31,291 nt of DNA from a virus, in IMG/VR virus record IMGVR_UViG_3300012920_000154, positions 1 through 31,291 of that record, one strand, 5' to 3'. A program made the translations under genes and the position numbers. Within the stretch, counting starts at the first letter, position 1, and every line of letters begins with the position of its first letter. Under the pieces are notes generated by a model. The model had not been told where the DNA came from and ran no database searches. It saw only the letters and a program-made list of their open reading frames with translations. Below are positions 7,282-15,793 of this stretch, in pieces.

Positions 7282-9063
7282 ATGAGACACTTTCTAAATG
7301 GTATAGAGATTGCACCTAAGAACTTAAATGACATAGGTGTGGTGTCTACTTTTGCAGATAACCCAGATATATTGTCTCTATCTGTGGACTCTGTAATACT
7401 TCCAAGAGAAGCCAATGTAATTGTCAAAACACACATAGAAAACGTAGGACTTTTTGAAGGTATACCATATTCTGTAGAGATGGATGACGGTGTGACTATT
7501 GAGTATTATGTTGACCTTATGGATGGAGTCAAGGTAAGGCAACATGAGATTGAGGTAAATCTAAAGAAGCGAAAGTCTAAAGACAATTTTTTAGAACGTG
7601 CCGAAGGTACATCTTTTGACATTATGATAAAAAATGGAGTAAGTTTTACCACTCATGATGTACCATATTTTGTAATCAAAGACAATCAATTTGAGACTGC
7701 ACTACAATTGGCCATCATGTCATACATAATTGGTGATGCAGTATATCAACAATCTCTCGCAGTAGGTACGGCAATAAACAATCTTGTTGAGGTGTCTGCT
7801 CCTATATTTGGTATTGCACCTATATCGACACCGCCATTTTTTACGGTGACCACTTCCTTTAACGTGACTGGTATTATTGTTCATTCTTTGAATTTAGTGT
7901 TACAACTTGTTTATCTTGGTCTGCTGGTAGTGTTGTTAATTGACCTGGCCACACAACTAATCTTGACAATATTTCCTCCAAAGCGTAAACTAAAAGGAAC
8001 GTATGTCAAAGAGATCATGGAAAAGTCTTGTGCATATTTTGGATATACTTTTGCATCCGATCTTTTAGATGCACATCCGTATTGGGCAATAGTTTCAGTT
8101 CCTTTGACACAAGAAAGAAAATCTCTGTGGAGCATACTTCCAGAAGAAATCTTTCCAGTGTTTAATTCACAAGCACCATCATCATCCGACACCACTCCAA
8201 CATTAATGTCGTTCATTGAAGGTTTGGAAACTATGTTTAACGGTCGTTTAATTGTCAGAGATAACGAGGTTAGGATTGAAAGACGAGACTGGCTACAAGA
8301 ACAAACTATTTTGCAATTAGAACCAGCCTTAAATCTACAGACCGATCGTGATGACGAGTTCACATACAATACAGAAGAGACATGGAAGAGATACTACATA
8401 CATTATCAGACAGATTTTCAAGATCTACACACTGCCGATGGTATAACGTACGACAAGAGTGATGCAGAATTTAGTACCGAGCCAACATTCCCAGTCACCA
8501 ATGAAGATTTGGTAACCATTAAAGGACTTAACGATGTTAACATTCCTTTTGCGTTGGGATCGAGAAAAAACGAATTGAACTGGCTTGAGAAATTGGCCAA
8601 AGAGGTGCTGGTTAACATTGACAATGTTACTGGTCTTTTTGGAGGAGGCACAAACTTTGCATCACAGATTGACTCACGAAAAGATTGTCTTCAGATCTCA
8701 CAACAATACTTCAGTATTACCAAAATGGTATATGGACAGAGTGGTGCAGTTAAGCCAGGAGAGATCATTCAAACGGAGTCTGACTTTAACAATGTTGTTA
8801 GTGCAAAAAGTCTCTGGGACAAATATCACTACATCAATGCAATACAAGACAATGACTACATTATTCGTGAAAATGTACGCATTCGGATATCGTCTTCAAA
8901 TTTTGTATCTTTGTTAGGCAATAATTTTGCATTTATAGATGGGAAACTTTGCGAGATACTAAGACTTGAATGGATGGATGAAAAATCATTTGCACAAATA
9001 TCATACAAAGAGCCACTTGACTGGGCAAATGGCAAAGTTGAAACCCTAACAATAAACGAATAA
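7282..9063 (+). CDS. Distal tail / baseplate protein, Bacteroidetes phage type
   Basis: The 593-residue product is encoded immediately after the tape measure, where Dit/Tal-type baseplate proteins are found. The N-terminus (MRHFLNGIEIAPKNLNDIG, SVDSVILPREA, GLFEGIPYSVEM) is the signature I recall for a family always placed behind the tape measure in Bacteroidetes phages. Unusual for a tail protein is a strongly hydrophobic stretch at residues about 190-235 (VTGIIVHSLNLVLQLVYLGL, LVVLLIDLATQLILTIF) that could form two membrane helices, perhaps a buried or membrane-penetrating element of the tail tip. The C-terminal half is beta-rich with an acidic ending. The stop overlaps the next start by one base (TAATG). 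Role in the baseplate is inference from order. Confidence 0.65.
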   Translation: MRHFLNGIEIAPKNLNDIGVVSTFADNPDILSLSVDSVILPREANVIVKTHIENVGLFEGIPYSVEMDDGVTIEYYVDLMDGVKVRQHEIEVNLKKRKSKDNFLERAEGTSFDIMIKNGVSFTTHDVPYFVIKDNQFETALQLAIMSYIIGDAVYQQSLAVGTAINNLVEVSAPIFGIAPISTPPFFTVTTSFNVTGIIVHSLNLVLQLVYLGLLVVLLIDLATQLILTIFPPKRKLKGTYVKEIMEKSCAYFGYTFASDLLDAHPYWAIVSVPLTQERKSLWSILPEEIFPVFNSQAPSSSDTTPTLMSFIEGLETMFNGRLIVRDNEVRIERRDWLQEQTILQLEPALNLQTDRDDEFTYNTEETWKRYYIHYQTDFQDLHTADGITYDKSDAEFSTEPTFPVTNEDLVTIKGLNDVNIPFALGSRKNELNWLEKLAKEVLVNIDNVTGLFGGGTNFASQIDSRKDCLQISQQYFSITKMVYGQSGAVKPGEIIQTESDFNNVVSAKSLWDKYHYINAIQDNDYIIRENVRIRISSSNFVSLLGNNFAFIDGKLCEILRLEWMDEKSFAQISYKEPLDWANGKVETLTINE

Positions 9064-9278
9064 TGCAAGACTTAAAAAAGGTATCCAAAGAACTAACAAA
9101 GAACATCGAGAAGATGAAAAAATTGACCGATGAAATTCTTTTAAAAGCACAAGAGAAAGAGCCAGAGAAAGTTCGTGATATCATGAAGGACAACTCGGAT
9201 GTTCTAAAAGCAATCAAGAACAAAGATGTCCAAAAATTAACAGATTTATACAAGAAGTATGCCGATATTAGTCACTAA
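9063..9278 (+). CDS. Small coiled-coil protein between tail genes
   Basis: The 71-residue product is Lys/Glu-rich and predicted to be almost entirely helical (MQDLKKVSKELTKNIEKMKK). It overlaps the preceding stop by one base and the following start by 20 bases, so it is embedded in the tail operon and probably translated by coupling. No known domain is recognised. A small assembly helper or tail-tip component is possible, but this is only a guess from place and coiled-coil character. Confidence 0.6.
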   Translation: MQDLKKVSKELTKNIEKMKKLTDEILLKAQEKEPEKVRDIMKDNSDVLKAIKNKDVQKLTDLYKKYADISH

Positions 9279-11451
9279 TCAATCGTTTCAAGATATGTTC
9301 GGAACGACAAGATCGTTTCTGAAAAGTAATGTCGGTGATCTACATACGGCCTCTATAAACATACAAGAAAGTATAGAAGTCGTTTCTGGTAATGGTAACA
9401 CTTTAACGAACAATGTTACAACTAACATAATCACATGGCTCGGTAATGACTTTGAAGAAGAAGGGTTCAGAGCAAATGATACGGTAGTAATTGAAGTATA
9501 TGATGTGACTTCTGGTTCAGTTTTATCTACAAAGACCACTACAATTGACTATGTAGTTGGTGACACAATGAAAGTAGCCTCAACATCTGCAAACTGGTAT
9601 GATCAACCAGATGAGGCAGTGTCAATCACTACATCAAGAATAAGACAATCAATGGTACTTGATGTCAATATGGTGGCCAATGGTTCTGCTGGTTCTGAGT
9701 TTAGTCTAATTGATGGTGAGGTAACTCGATTTAACTTTGATTTTACTGGGGGAGGTACTTCTTTTACTGGAGTGCAGATCGGCAACAAATCTGGATCATA
9801 TGATGTCTCTGCCTCTATGAGTTTAACATCATCTGTAGGTGTAAGTCCAAGAGAATACACGTTAACCGTCAACTTTACTCAGATAGGACTATATAATGCC
9901 GATTTATTTAGTTTTAATAATTGTGTAAAACTATATGCTGGAATGTCATGGTCAAGCCTGGCTGGTGAGCCATTTGGTCAAACAATAGATGTCTTTAATG
10001 ACGATGCAGACACTGGATGGTTCAATCAAGGTTTCAATTCATCTGTAATTGATGCAACACTTGTGCAAGGCATAAATACATTAGCATTTGACTCAGTGAC
10101 AACTGGTCAGTTTGTAATCGATTCGGCCTCCAATGATTATGCTATAGGATCGGCATACATTAGTGGATCGGATTCATATTTTAAGATACAACCAGAGTCA
10201 CAAACAAATCTGACAATGTTAGTACCATCGACAATACCAGTCAATGGAGTGGCTAATCAGTCGGCACTGAATCCAGATGGTGCTGGTTACACTATAGAAC
10301 TTACAAGTCTTGTAACGGTAGGAACTCAAAGAACCGTTGGGTTTACGTTTACACCGAATAGTGCATTCACATCATTTATGAGTTCGCAGACAGAAGGCAA
10401 TAGAACATTCTATGTATGGATGAAGTTTGGAAATGTAAATGTTCTTGTGTTTAGTGGTCAATTGTCATCTGCACCAGTGGTAGTCGGTACTATCAACATG
10501 AATGCAACAAACTACATAGACCACTCTCAAAATACAACTGCCGATCAAGACACTTCTCTGTCGGTTACTGGTTACGGTGGTAATGTTGAGGATGACTTTG
10601 GATTTGTTGCCAAGTGGTTATGGATAAAAAAAGCCGTTGTAACATATGTACGAGTAGGAATCAGAGCATACAACTCATCCACTGATGAGTCGTTTATGTT
10701 ACAACAAACAAGTTTTAGTCTAAACAACATACCTCAGACTGGGCCATTGGATAGTTATGTGTTGAACTTGACTGCTCCGATCAATACCGATCTTCCAACG
10801 ACATCAAACAAAATCGAGGCAATATTGATCAACGACAATACCATCAACACTGCTACAGAATACGGTGTCAGACTATACTATCCTTATCTGTACAATTGGA
10901 GATACTGGCTATCACAAGCCAATGCAAATGCAGACTTTTATCCAGATCAACAAACACAAAACTGGATTCCATATGGTACAAGTGCAAACTGGAATCTACA
11001 AAGCATTGTTGAATATGATCTTAATGGCTCTGCTTTTCGATACACTGATGACCTTGTAATAAAGGGTTACGATGCAGATGCTAATATTGTACAAGACATT
11101 CAACTTTTTAGAAACGATCCACTAACAAATGTCAATGTAATAATTGAAGGTGAGATGATGCGAGTAGTGGCCACACATACATTGACAACTGGGACATGGT
11201 CGGAATCCTCAGTCTGGGGAATGATAACGGTCGAGCCGACAGAGTCGAGTCCAAGATATATCAGTTCAACTGCCATTGATTTTGATGGTAACCTATCGAA
11301 TCCTTTGACACCACTTACTGGATTAAGATGTGACTTGACATTTCCATCTACAAACGTGGCCAGGTTAGAATGTTTCTTTGATCCTACAAAAATAAACTTA
11401 ACAAATGGAGTCAAGTTCACCACAAAGATAAAGGGGTGCATCTGGCCATAA
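9259..11451 (+). CDS. Large beta-rich tail tip or receptor-binding structural protein
   Basis: The 730-residue protein is Ser/Thr/Asn-rich with short alternating hydrophobic strands throughout, the pattern of a beta-sandwich or fibre protein exposed on the virion. It has no signal peptide and no membrane helix. Repeated small-domain style is visible (NGSAGSEFSLIDGEVTRFNF; TSVGVSPREYTLTVNFTQ; NGVANQSALNPDGAGYTIEL), suggesting several Ig-like or jelly-roll modules. No enzymatic motif is recognised. It lies between the baseplate gene and a second fibre-like gene, so it is likely part of the adsorption apparatus. The start ATG 9259 lies within the end of the preceding gene. The exact role, such as receptor binding or upper baseplate, cannot be decided from sequence alone. 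Confidence 0.6.
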   Translation: MPILVTNQSFQDMFGTTRSFLKSNVGDLHTASINIQESIEVVSGNGNTLTNNVTTNIITWLGNDFEEEGFRANDTVVIEVYDVTSGSVLSTKTTTIDYVVGDTMKVASTSANWYDQPDEAVSITTSRIRQSMVLDVNMVANGSAGSEFSLIDGEVTRFNFDFTGGGTSFTGVQIGNKSGSYDVSASMSLTSSVGVSPREYTLTVNFTQIGLYNADLFSFNNCVKLYAGMSWSSLAGEPFGQTIDVFNDDADTGWFNQGFNSSVIDATLVQGINTLAFDSVTTGQFVIDSASNDYAIGSAYISGSDSYFKIQPESQTNLTMLVPSTIPVNGVANQSALNPDGAGYTIELTSLVTVGTQRTVGFTFTPNSAFTSFMSSQTEGNRTFYVWMKFGNVNVLVFSGQLSSAPVVVGTINMNATNYIDHSQNTTADQDTSLSVTGYGGNVEDDFGFVAKWLWIKKAVVTYVRVGIRAYNSSTDESFMLQQTSFSLNNIPQTGPLDSYVLNLTAPINTDLPTTSNKIEAILINDNTINTATEYGVRLYYPYLYNWRYWLSQANANADFYPDQQTQNWIPYGTSANWNLQSIVEYDLNGSAFRYTDDLVIKGYDADANIVQDIQLFRNDPLTNVNVIIEGEMMRVVATHTLTTGTWSESSVWGMITVEPTESSPRYISSTAIDFDGNLSNPLTPLTGLRCDLTFPSTNVARLECFFDPTKINLTNGVKFTTKIKGCIWP

Positions 11452-11461
11452 ATAGAACAAC

Positions 11462-12646
11462 ATGTGTGATTGCATAAAAGTACAAATAGAAGCAAATAAT
11501 GATACATCGGTAACTACTTATCAATTAGAGAAGAGTGGTGTTTTTGATGGGTTTTCGTATTGGGAATGGACTCATGGAGGTGTGACATATTTTATGTGGT
11601 TTAGTGCTGGTGCATCAACATGGTTTATTACAAGTGTATTGGGATCATTGTCTTCTGGTATACAATATTCAAGATATGCTTTCTCTGGTGCTTGTCCATT
11701 AGCATCTTTGACTGGTAGTCCAGCAACTGGATGGAACGACATACAAAGTGTTTGGAAGACATTGACAACATCGGCACAAACTTGTCCAACGTGTGACCAG
11801 CAAGATCGAACAAAAAAGTCCTACAATTCAATAAAACTACCTACAGACTTTGTGGAAGATGACAGAGGATTAAAAGAATGTTGTTGTGTATATAAGGTTC
11901 TTTCTGATCCTGGCTCAGACACATGGAAAAACGACAAGACATCTGCATGGATCAAAGTATCCGATCCTTCAGATACATTCACTTTCGTACTCAAAAAAAA
12001 TGGAGTGGCTACAACATACACTCCGACATCTGTTCAGTTTCCAAACGAGCCAAATGCATACTACACAACCATTAACTGGAATGATGTTATGGTGACTGAT
12101 GGTATAGGGTGCTATGAGTTAAAAATATCGTACTCAATCAGTGGGATCACTGGAGAATTGTCATGGGGCAAGTACGACATGGACAGATATTCCATCGAGA
12201 ATGCTTTAAACACTGCAAGGATTAGAGCAATATTTAATGGTTATCAAGAAGAGGAACAAATTGATTTTAGTGGTTCTGATGTGGAGTCAACATTTAGGTT
12301 TCATGGATACATTGGTAACAGACAACCAAACCAAGAGACTGACAATATAATATACAACAATCGAGAGATGAAAAGAGTAATCAGAGAGAACTTAAACTCT
12401 TACGAGATTATAACAGAACCATCTGATGACTGCATTATAAGACCTCTCGTGGACACTTTTCTGTTAAGCGAGAATCAACTATTTATTTCAGATTACAATG
12501 CACACAATCCATCGTATAGATACCAAGATCTACCAGTTATAGTGTCAGAGAGTCCGACATTAGAATACTATGACTTTAGTCGAAAGGTCAAACTAACTTG
12601 CATTGTATCTGACAAGTTTAAAAATAAACGCACATACTTTAAATAA
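11462..12646 (+). CDS. Cys-rich tail fibre / tip protein with modular N-terminus
   Basis: The 394-residue product has two visible parts. Residues 1-110 form an aromatic-rich small beta domain (GFSYWEWTHGGVTYFMWFS, GASTWFITSVLGS, YSRYAFSGACPL) resembling sugar-binding-like modules in tail fibres. A Cys-rich linker follows (TCPTCDQ, ECCCVYK). Residues 150-394 form a second beta-rich region ending in YRYQDLPVIVSES and YYDFSRKVKLTCIVSDKFKN, a C-terminal signature I recall from Bacteroidetes phage proteins at this position. It is the last structural gene before the lysis cassette, which is typical for an adsorption protein. Ten bases separate it from the upstream gene. The host-recognition role is inferred, not shown. 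Confidence 0.55.
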   Translation: MCDCIKVQIEANNDTSVTTYQLEKSGVFDGFSYWEWTHGGVTYFMWFSAGASTWFITSVLGSLSSGIQYSRYAFSGACPLASLTGSPATGWNDIQSVWKTLTTSAQTCPTCDQQDRTKKSYNSIKLPTDFVEDDRGLKECCCVYKVLSDPGSDTWKNDKTSAWIKVSDPSDTFTFVLKKNGVATTYTPTSVQFPNEPNAYYTTINWNDVMVTDGIGCYELKISYSISGITGELSWGKYDMDRYSIENALNTARIRAIFNGYQEEEQIDFSGSDVESTFRFHGYIGNRQPNQETDNIIYNNREMKRVIRENLNSYEIITEPSDDCIIRPLVDTFLLSENQLFISDYNAHNPSYRYQDLPVIVSESPTLEYYDFSRKVKLTCIVSDKFKNKRTYFK

Positions 12647-12647
12647 A

Positions 12648-12956
12648 ATGAAAGGATTAGAACAATTTACAGACCTCCTGGCTATGGGAATAGGAATGAC
12701 TGGCGCATTAATGAAAGGTCTAAAAAAAAGAATGAGAATGCAGTCTATTTTGATTGCTTGTGTTGTGGCTGGGATTCTGTCCTTTTCACTTATTGGAGTG
12801 ATAGAATTGTTCTATCAAGATTTAACTCCAAGACTAACAATTTTAGTGGCCTTTGTAGTTGGATGGTTAGCAAACGAGATCACCGAGAAAATTGATCTTA
12901 TATTTGAGGATGTCTGGGATTACATAGAAGGACTAATAAAAAAGAAACTAAAATGA
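12648..12956 (+). CDS. Putative holin
   Basis: The 102-residue protein has an amphipathic N-terminal helix, a basic segment (KKRMRM), a transmembrane helix at about 33-52 (SILIACVVAGILSFSLIGVI), a second at about 63-75 (LTILVAFVVGWLA), and a charged C-terminus ending KKKLK. Two membrane helices, small size and location directly upstream of the endolysin-like gene fit a holin that permeabilises the inner membrane at the end of infection. ATG 12648 is preceded by AAATAAA and sits just after the upstream stop. An ATG at 12603 in the same frame would overlap the fibre gene and add no membrane segment. The holin call rests on topology and context. Confidence 0.65.
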   Translation: MKGLEQFTDLLAMGIGMTGALMKGLKKRMRMQSILIACVVAGILSFSLIGVIELFYQDLTPRLTILVAFVVGWLANEITEKIDLIFEDVWDYIEGLIKKKLK

Positions 12957-13204
12957 ATGAAGATAGCACATACACTCAAGTGATTCATGTCGATACTACA
13001 ATCGAAGGGAAACACACAATAATTGATACTATTATTAAAACGGATACTTTAATTATTGAGAAAGTTACTTTTGACAAAGAGATACAGATCATTGAAAAAT
13101 TAATGGATAGGCCAGACTTTGGTAAGTCGGCAGTCAGTATCTTGATTATGGTATTTGTCATATATTCTGTTTGGAAAAAATGGAATTGTAAATCTACAAA
13201 GTAA
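12953..13204 (+). CDS. Small C-terminally anchored membrane protein of the lysis cassette
   Basis: The 83-residue product begins within ATGA of the holin gene and its stop overlaps the endolysin start (TAATG), so it is coupled to both. Residues 1-55 are polar, with repeated IxDTxI patterns (HVDTTIEGKHTIIDTIIKT). One transmembrane helix is at about 59-74 (SAVSILIMVFVIYSVW), followed by a short basic, Cys-containing tail. There is no N-terminal signal and no lipobox, so it is not a standard o-spanin. It may be an antiholin, a second holin or a spanin analogue. The polar domain before a C-terminal anchor suggests a tail-anchored topology. Confidence 0.55.
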   Translation: MNEDSTYTQVIHVDTTIEGKHTIIDTIIKTDTLIIEKVTFDKEIQIIEKLMDRPDFGKSAVSILIMVFVIYSVWKKWNCKSTK

Positions 13205-13812
13205 TGGTCAGAAAGTATACAGACAAGGAACTTCTTGATCGAGTTAAAAGTTTAGATTCATTTAAGGGATATCCGAAAGGTCGATGGATTATAGGAGTCA
13301 GATCAAAGGATGATCTTGTTAACAAGTTCGATGATAAGTTCTACATATATGAGGGAACAAAGTTCATTGATGTAATGACTGGAACAACTCATCCTGGCCT
13401 TACAATTTTAAAAGGTCAATTTAAGAAGTTTAACTCTAAAGGAGCCGCAGTTTTAAAATCAGACATGTGGTATCACAAAGTTTGGATGTATGGATTGCAT
13501 CGAGGCCGAATGCCCTCACTTAAACAACTGGGATCTCAAGTCATGGTGTACAGAGATGGTGACATGGATGGAAAGTCTGAAGAGATTGGAAAGTGTTACA
13601 TCGGATGGTATGGTATAAACTTCCACTCCAACACATATGACTTCAGTAAAAAGAATGTACAAGTACATCGAGAAGACATTAATTCATGGTCTGCTGGATG
13701 TCAAACGGTGAACTCCAGATCCAAATACATCAAGCACATGCGATGGTTTGAACATGCAAAAAATAAAGGGATACAAAAATTCGTATCTTATTGTCTAATT
13801 AAAGAATTTTAA
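13204..13812 (+). CDS. Putative endolysin, L,D-transpeptidase/YkuD-like fold
   Basis: This 202-residue protein probably degrades or remodels peptidoglycan during lysis. The key motif is in the C-terminal third: INFHSNTYDFSK followed by INSWSAGCQTVNSR. The spaced His and SAGCQ resemble the active-site His and S/TxGC of YkuD-type L,D-transpeptidases, and WSAGCQ-containing proteins are frequent in lysis loci of Bacteroidetes phages. Upstream, the sequence holds a strand-rich region (PSLKQLGSQVMVYRDGDMDG). There is no signal peptide, so export would rely on the holin next door. The gene starts on the stop of the preceding membrane-protein gene and abuts the phosphoesterase gene. The exact cleavage chemistry cannot be stated. 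Confidence 0.6.
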   Translation: MVRKYTDKELLDRVKSLDSFKGYPKGRWIIGVRSKDDLVNKFDDKFYIYEGTKFIDVMTGTTHPGLTILKGQFKKFNSKGAAVLKSDMWYHKVWMYGLHRGRMPSLKQLGSQVMVYRDGDMDGKSEEIGKCYIGWYGINFHSNTYDFSKKNVQVHREDINSWSAGCQTVNSRSKYIKHMRWFEHAKNKGIQKFVSYCLIKEF

Positions 13813-14681
13813 TGATATTATCAAGATCTTCAAAAAATGTACATCAGTTAGATATAAAGGGTAACTCCTTGCAACTCGCAGTCATTGGAGATATCCACTG
13901 GGATAATCCAAAATGTGACCGAGAAAAACTAAAAAAAGATCTTGATTATTGTCTTGAGAACAATATTCCCATTCTGGGAATAGGTGACTGGTTTTGTATC
14001 ATGCAAGGTCGAGGAGATCGCAGAGGAAACAAATCTGATGTCAGACCAGAACACAACAATGCAAGATACTTTGATTCAATAGTTGAAACGGCCGTCGAAT
14101 ATTTCTCACCATATGCTCATTTGATCCAAGTGGTCGGTTATGGAAACCATGAGACTGCGATCATTAAATTCCAGGAGACAGATATCTTGTCAAGATGGGT
14201 AGATCTTATGAATTACAAGAACGGAAGCCAGATTCAACTTGGTGGATATGGTGGATGGTTTTGTGTTCGCATGGTCAGAGGTTCTTCTGTCATTAATTTT
14301 AGAATAAAATACTTTCATGGATCTGGTGGAGGTGGGCCAGTGACTCAAGGTGCTATAAACTTGACCAGGGCATTAGGCAAGATGGAAGGTGCAGATGTTT
14401 ACTGCATGGGACACATTCACGAAAATTCTGCAAGAGTAAATGTAAGAGAAACTTTGCGTAAATGTAAAGGTGGTTATGAGATAGTACATCAAGAAATCCA
14501 TATGATGGTATGTGGATGTTACAAAGAAGAATGGGATGGTGGTCATTCTGGATGGCATGTCGAAAGAGGTGCTGGAATAAAACCTATTGGAGCAAGAATT
14601 TTAGACCTAAGCATTGAACGAAATCGCAAAGATGGAAGGGACACAACTATGAAAAAGGTTGATTCTCGCAGATTCCCATAG
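13812..14681 (+). CDS. Calcineurin-like metallophosphoesterase
   Basis: The 289-residue protein carries the full set of metallophosphoesterase motifs in order: GDIHWD (Asp27, His29), GIGDWF (Asp59), GNHE (Asn112-His113), a downstream His in YFHGSGGGGP, and GHIH near residue 200. These residues normally bind two metal ions and hydrolyse phosphomono- or diesters, including nucleic acid ends and cyclic nucleotides. The start overlaps the endolysin stop by one base, so it is expressed with the lysis genes. A lysis role is not obvious, and DNA processing or an anti-defence function is equally possible. The Gly-rich GGGG segment beside a metal-binding His is unusual. The gene is the last of the late block, before a long non-coding region. 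Confidence 0.88.
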   Translation: MILSRSSKNVHQLDIKGNSLQLAVIGDIHWDNPKCDREKLKKDLDYCLENNIPILGIGDWFCIMQGRGDRRGNKSDVRPEHNNARYFDSIVETAVEYFSPYAHLIQVVGYGNHETAIIKFQETDILSRWVDLMNYKNGSQIQLGGYGGWFCVRMVRGSSVINFRIKYFHGSGGGGPVTQGAINLTRALGKMEGADVYCMGHIHENSARVNVRETLRKCKGGYEIVHQEIHMMVCGCYKEEWDGGHSGWHVERGAGIKPIGARILDLSIERNRKDGRDTTMKKVDSRRFP

Positions 14682-14902
14682 AACGCATTTAGAAGCGATT
14701 TAAGGCACTTTAGTGTCTCTCTGGTATCCTACTATCAAAAAACAAAGTTATGCGATTCGCCTATAAACAAAGGGATACAGAAGGGGTAATCAAAAAACGT
14801 GATTAATATCTAATCAAAACACAATTATAAAAAAAATTTGCCTCTGTATTCCAGTGCTGGTGGGACTTTCAGAAATCAGAAAAAATTATTTTCACTTTAT
14901 GC
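14682..14902. other. Non-coding region with competing helices between late and early blocks
   Basis: No convincing gene lies here on either strand. The stretch contains segment A CTGGTATCC (14721-14729), segment B GGATACAGAAGG (14773-14784) and segment C CCTCTGTATTCC (14841-14852). B can pair with A (eight pairs, one bulge) or with C (about eleven pairs, two bulges), so the two helices exclude each other. A separate hairpin TAATCA/TGATTA (14787-14805) lies between B and C. This could be a terminator or attenuator at the end of the late transcript, or the site of the switch to the early block. No T-run terminator was seen. Confidence 0.4.
14693..14717 (+). repeat. 25-base hairpin repeat, copy 1
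   Basis: This segment matches 23056-23080 at 22 of 25 positions (both contain AAGCGATTTAAG, then R-CACTTT, then TGTC). The right half can fold as GGCAC/GTGTC around TTTA. It is located just after the last late gene, in non-coding sequence. A binding site or processing signal is possible. Confidence 0.5.
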
Positions 14903-14934
14903 TTGTTTATATTAAATTAAATATATTATATTTG
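14903..14934 (+). promoter_or_regulatory. Bacteroidetes-type promoter for the early block
   Basis: The -7 box TATATTTG (14927-14934) matches TAnnTTTG exactly, and TTG at 14903-14905 lies 21 bases upstream as the -33 element. Between them is TATATTAAATTAA (14908-14920), a 13-base sequence also found upstream of the same -7 box at two other sites. Transcription would start near 14940 and give a short A/C-rich leader (TCAACAACAACG) before the ATG at 14957. Confidence 0.8.
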
Positions 14935-14956
14935 TATCAACAACAACGAGAAAGAG

Positions 14957-15121
14957 ATGACAATTTTAAAAGCAAGTAAAGAATTAAACGAGAGAGGAAT
15001 CATTAACTCAATCAAAGGAGAAAAAGGTAACTGGTACATTGATGTAACATATTGTAGAGATACAGAGATCAGATACGCAAAAATGACATATCCTAATATA
15101 ACTTTTAAAAAAGAAAAATAA
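14957..15121 (+). CDS. Small early protein of unknown function
   Basis: A 54-residue product (start MTILKASKELNERG, end TFKKEK) is the first gene after the early promoter. It is basic and has a plausible small beta pattern (GNWYIDVTYCRDTEIRY). The ATG follows the leader AGAAAGAG. The codon pattern is clean, with no internal stop, and the gene ends before another AT-rich leader. As the first gene of an early transcript it is a candidate host-takeover protein, but no family is recognised. Confidence 0.6.
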   Translation: MTILKASKELNERGIINSIKGEKGNWYIDVTYCRDTEIRYAKMTYPNITFKKEK

Positions 15122-15154
15122 TAAAGTAATAAAAAACAACGAAAAAAAAACACA

Positions 15155-15355
15155 ATGAAAAACCTAACAAACAGACAAAACCAACTTGTAGAAGCAATCA
15201 AAAAAGCAGAAGATCAATTCCTTTATGTAGAGATAGGTAAGATATTTAAACAAAACACTATTGACTCTTTGCTTAAATATAACATTATTGAGATTCATGA
15301 TTTAGAACTCGGTGGTGCTTGGGGAGATGATACTTGTTTTATAACTTTAAAATAA
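15155..15355 (+). CDS. Small early protein of unknown function
   Basis: The 66-residue product begins MKNLTNRQNQLVEAIKKA and has a helical N-terminal half followed by a short strand region (HDLELGGAWGDDTCFITLK). The first half reads like a short helix-turn-helix (LVEAIKKAEDQFLYVEIGKI), but no motif is definite. It is preceded by AAAAAAACACA, the A-rich leader typical of Bacteroidetes starts, and 33 bases separate it from the upstream gene. Confidence 0.6.
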   Translation: MKNLTNRQNQLVEAIKKAEDQFLYVEIGKIFKQNTIDSLLKYNIIEIHDLELGGAWGDDTCFITLK

Positions 15356-15361
15356 AACACA

Positions 15362-15793
15362 ATGAAAAACGTATTCACAATCACAGATCTCAGAAGAGAC
15401 ACAACAGAAGAGATGATCACATTCACTCTTGAAGTCAAAGACAAGCCAGGTTTGATTCAAGGTCAGATCAAGTACGAACTCAAAAAAGGTATAGAGACAG
15501 AACTTAGTTCTTTTAGTGGCCTTAATGACTCACATGGATATACAGAGTTCACAACCTTAGACTTGATCCTTGATGCCGAGACTATGAAGTTCTATTGTGA
15601 GAGTTTTGATCAATATCTTAGGATTGACCAATATATGAACAAAGCAATCAAAGAGGCCATACTCGATGTTTACTCATCAATACCAGAGTTTGATGGATGG
15701 GATGCAGTTTGTCATGTCGATCAAGAGATATTTGAGGCAGTAGATGAGGCAGTAGAGAACAATGTCACAGAGTTATTGGAGGGCGAATCATGA
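15362..15793 (+). CDS. Acidic early protein of unknown function
   Basis: The 143-residue product is strongly acidic, especially at its end (DQEIFEAVDEAVENNVTELLEGES), and has a mixed alpha/beta start (FTLEVKDKPGLIQGQIKYEL). Acidic early proteins of this size are often inhibitors or DNA mimics, but nothing beyond composition supports that here. The start lies six bases after the previous stop, and the stop overlaps the next start (ATGA), so it is part of a coupled set of small early genes. Confidence 0.6.
   Translation: MKNVFTITDLRRDTTEEMITFTLEVKDKPGLIQGQIKYELKKGIETELSSFSGLNDSHGYTEFTTLDLILDAETMKFYCESFDQYLRIDQYMNKAIKEAILDVYSSIPEFDGWDAVCHVDQEIFEAVDEAVENNVTELLEGES

Noticed and set aside
7911-8369. 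A 152-residue - strand frame inside the distal tail gene
   Set aside because: Completely covered by a well supported gene with proper family motifs. Composition is typical antisense.
11100-11507. A 135-residue - strand frame over the fibre gene junction
   Set aside because: Overlaps two + strand genes and their ordered junction, and has no promoter box upstream.
14682-14956. A tRNA gene in the long non-coding region
   Set aside because: No cloverleaf with a T-loop GTTCGA-like sequence or acceptor pairing could be found.
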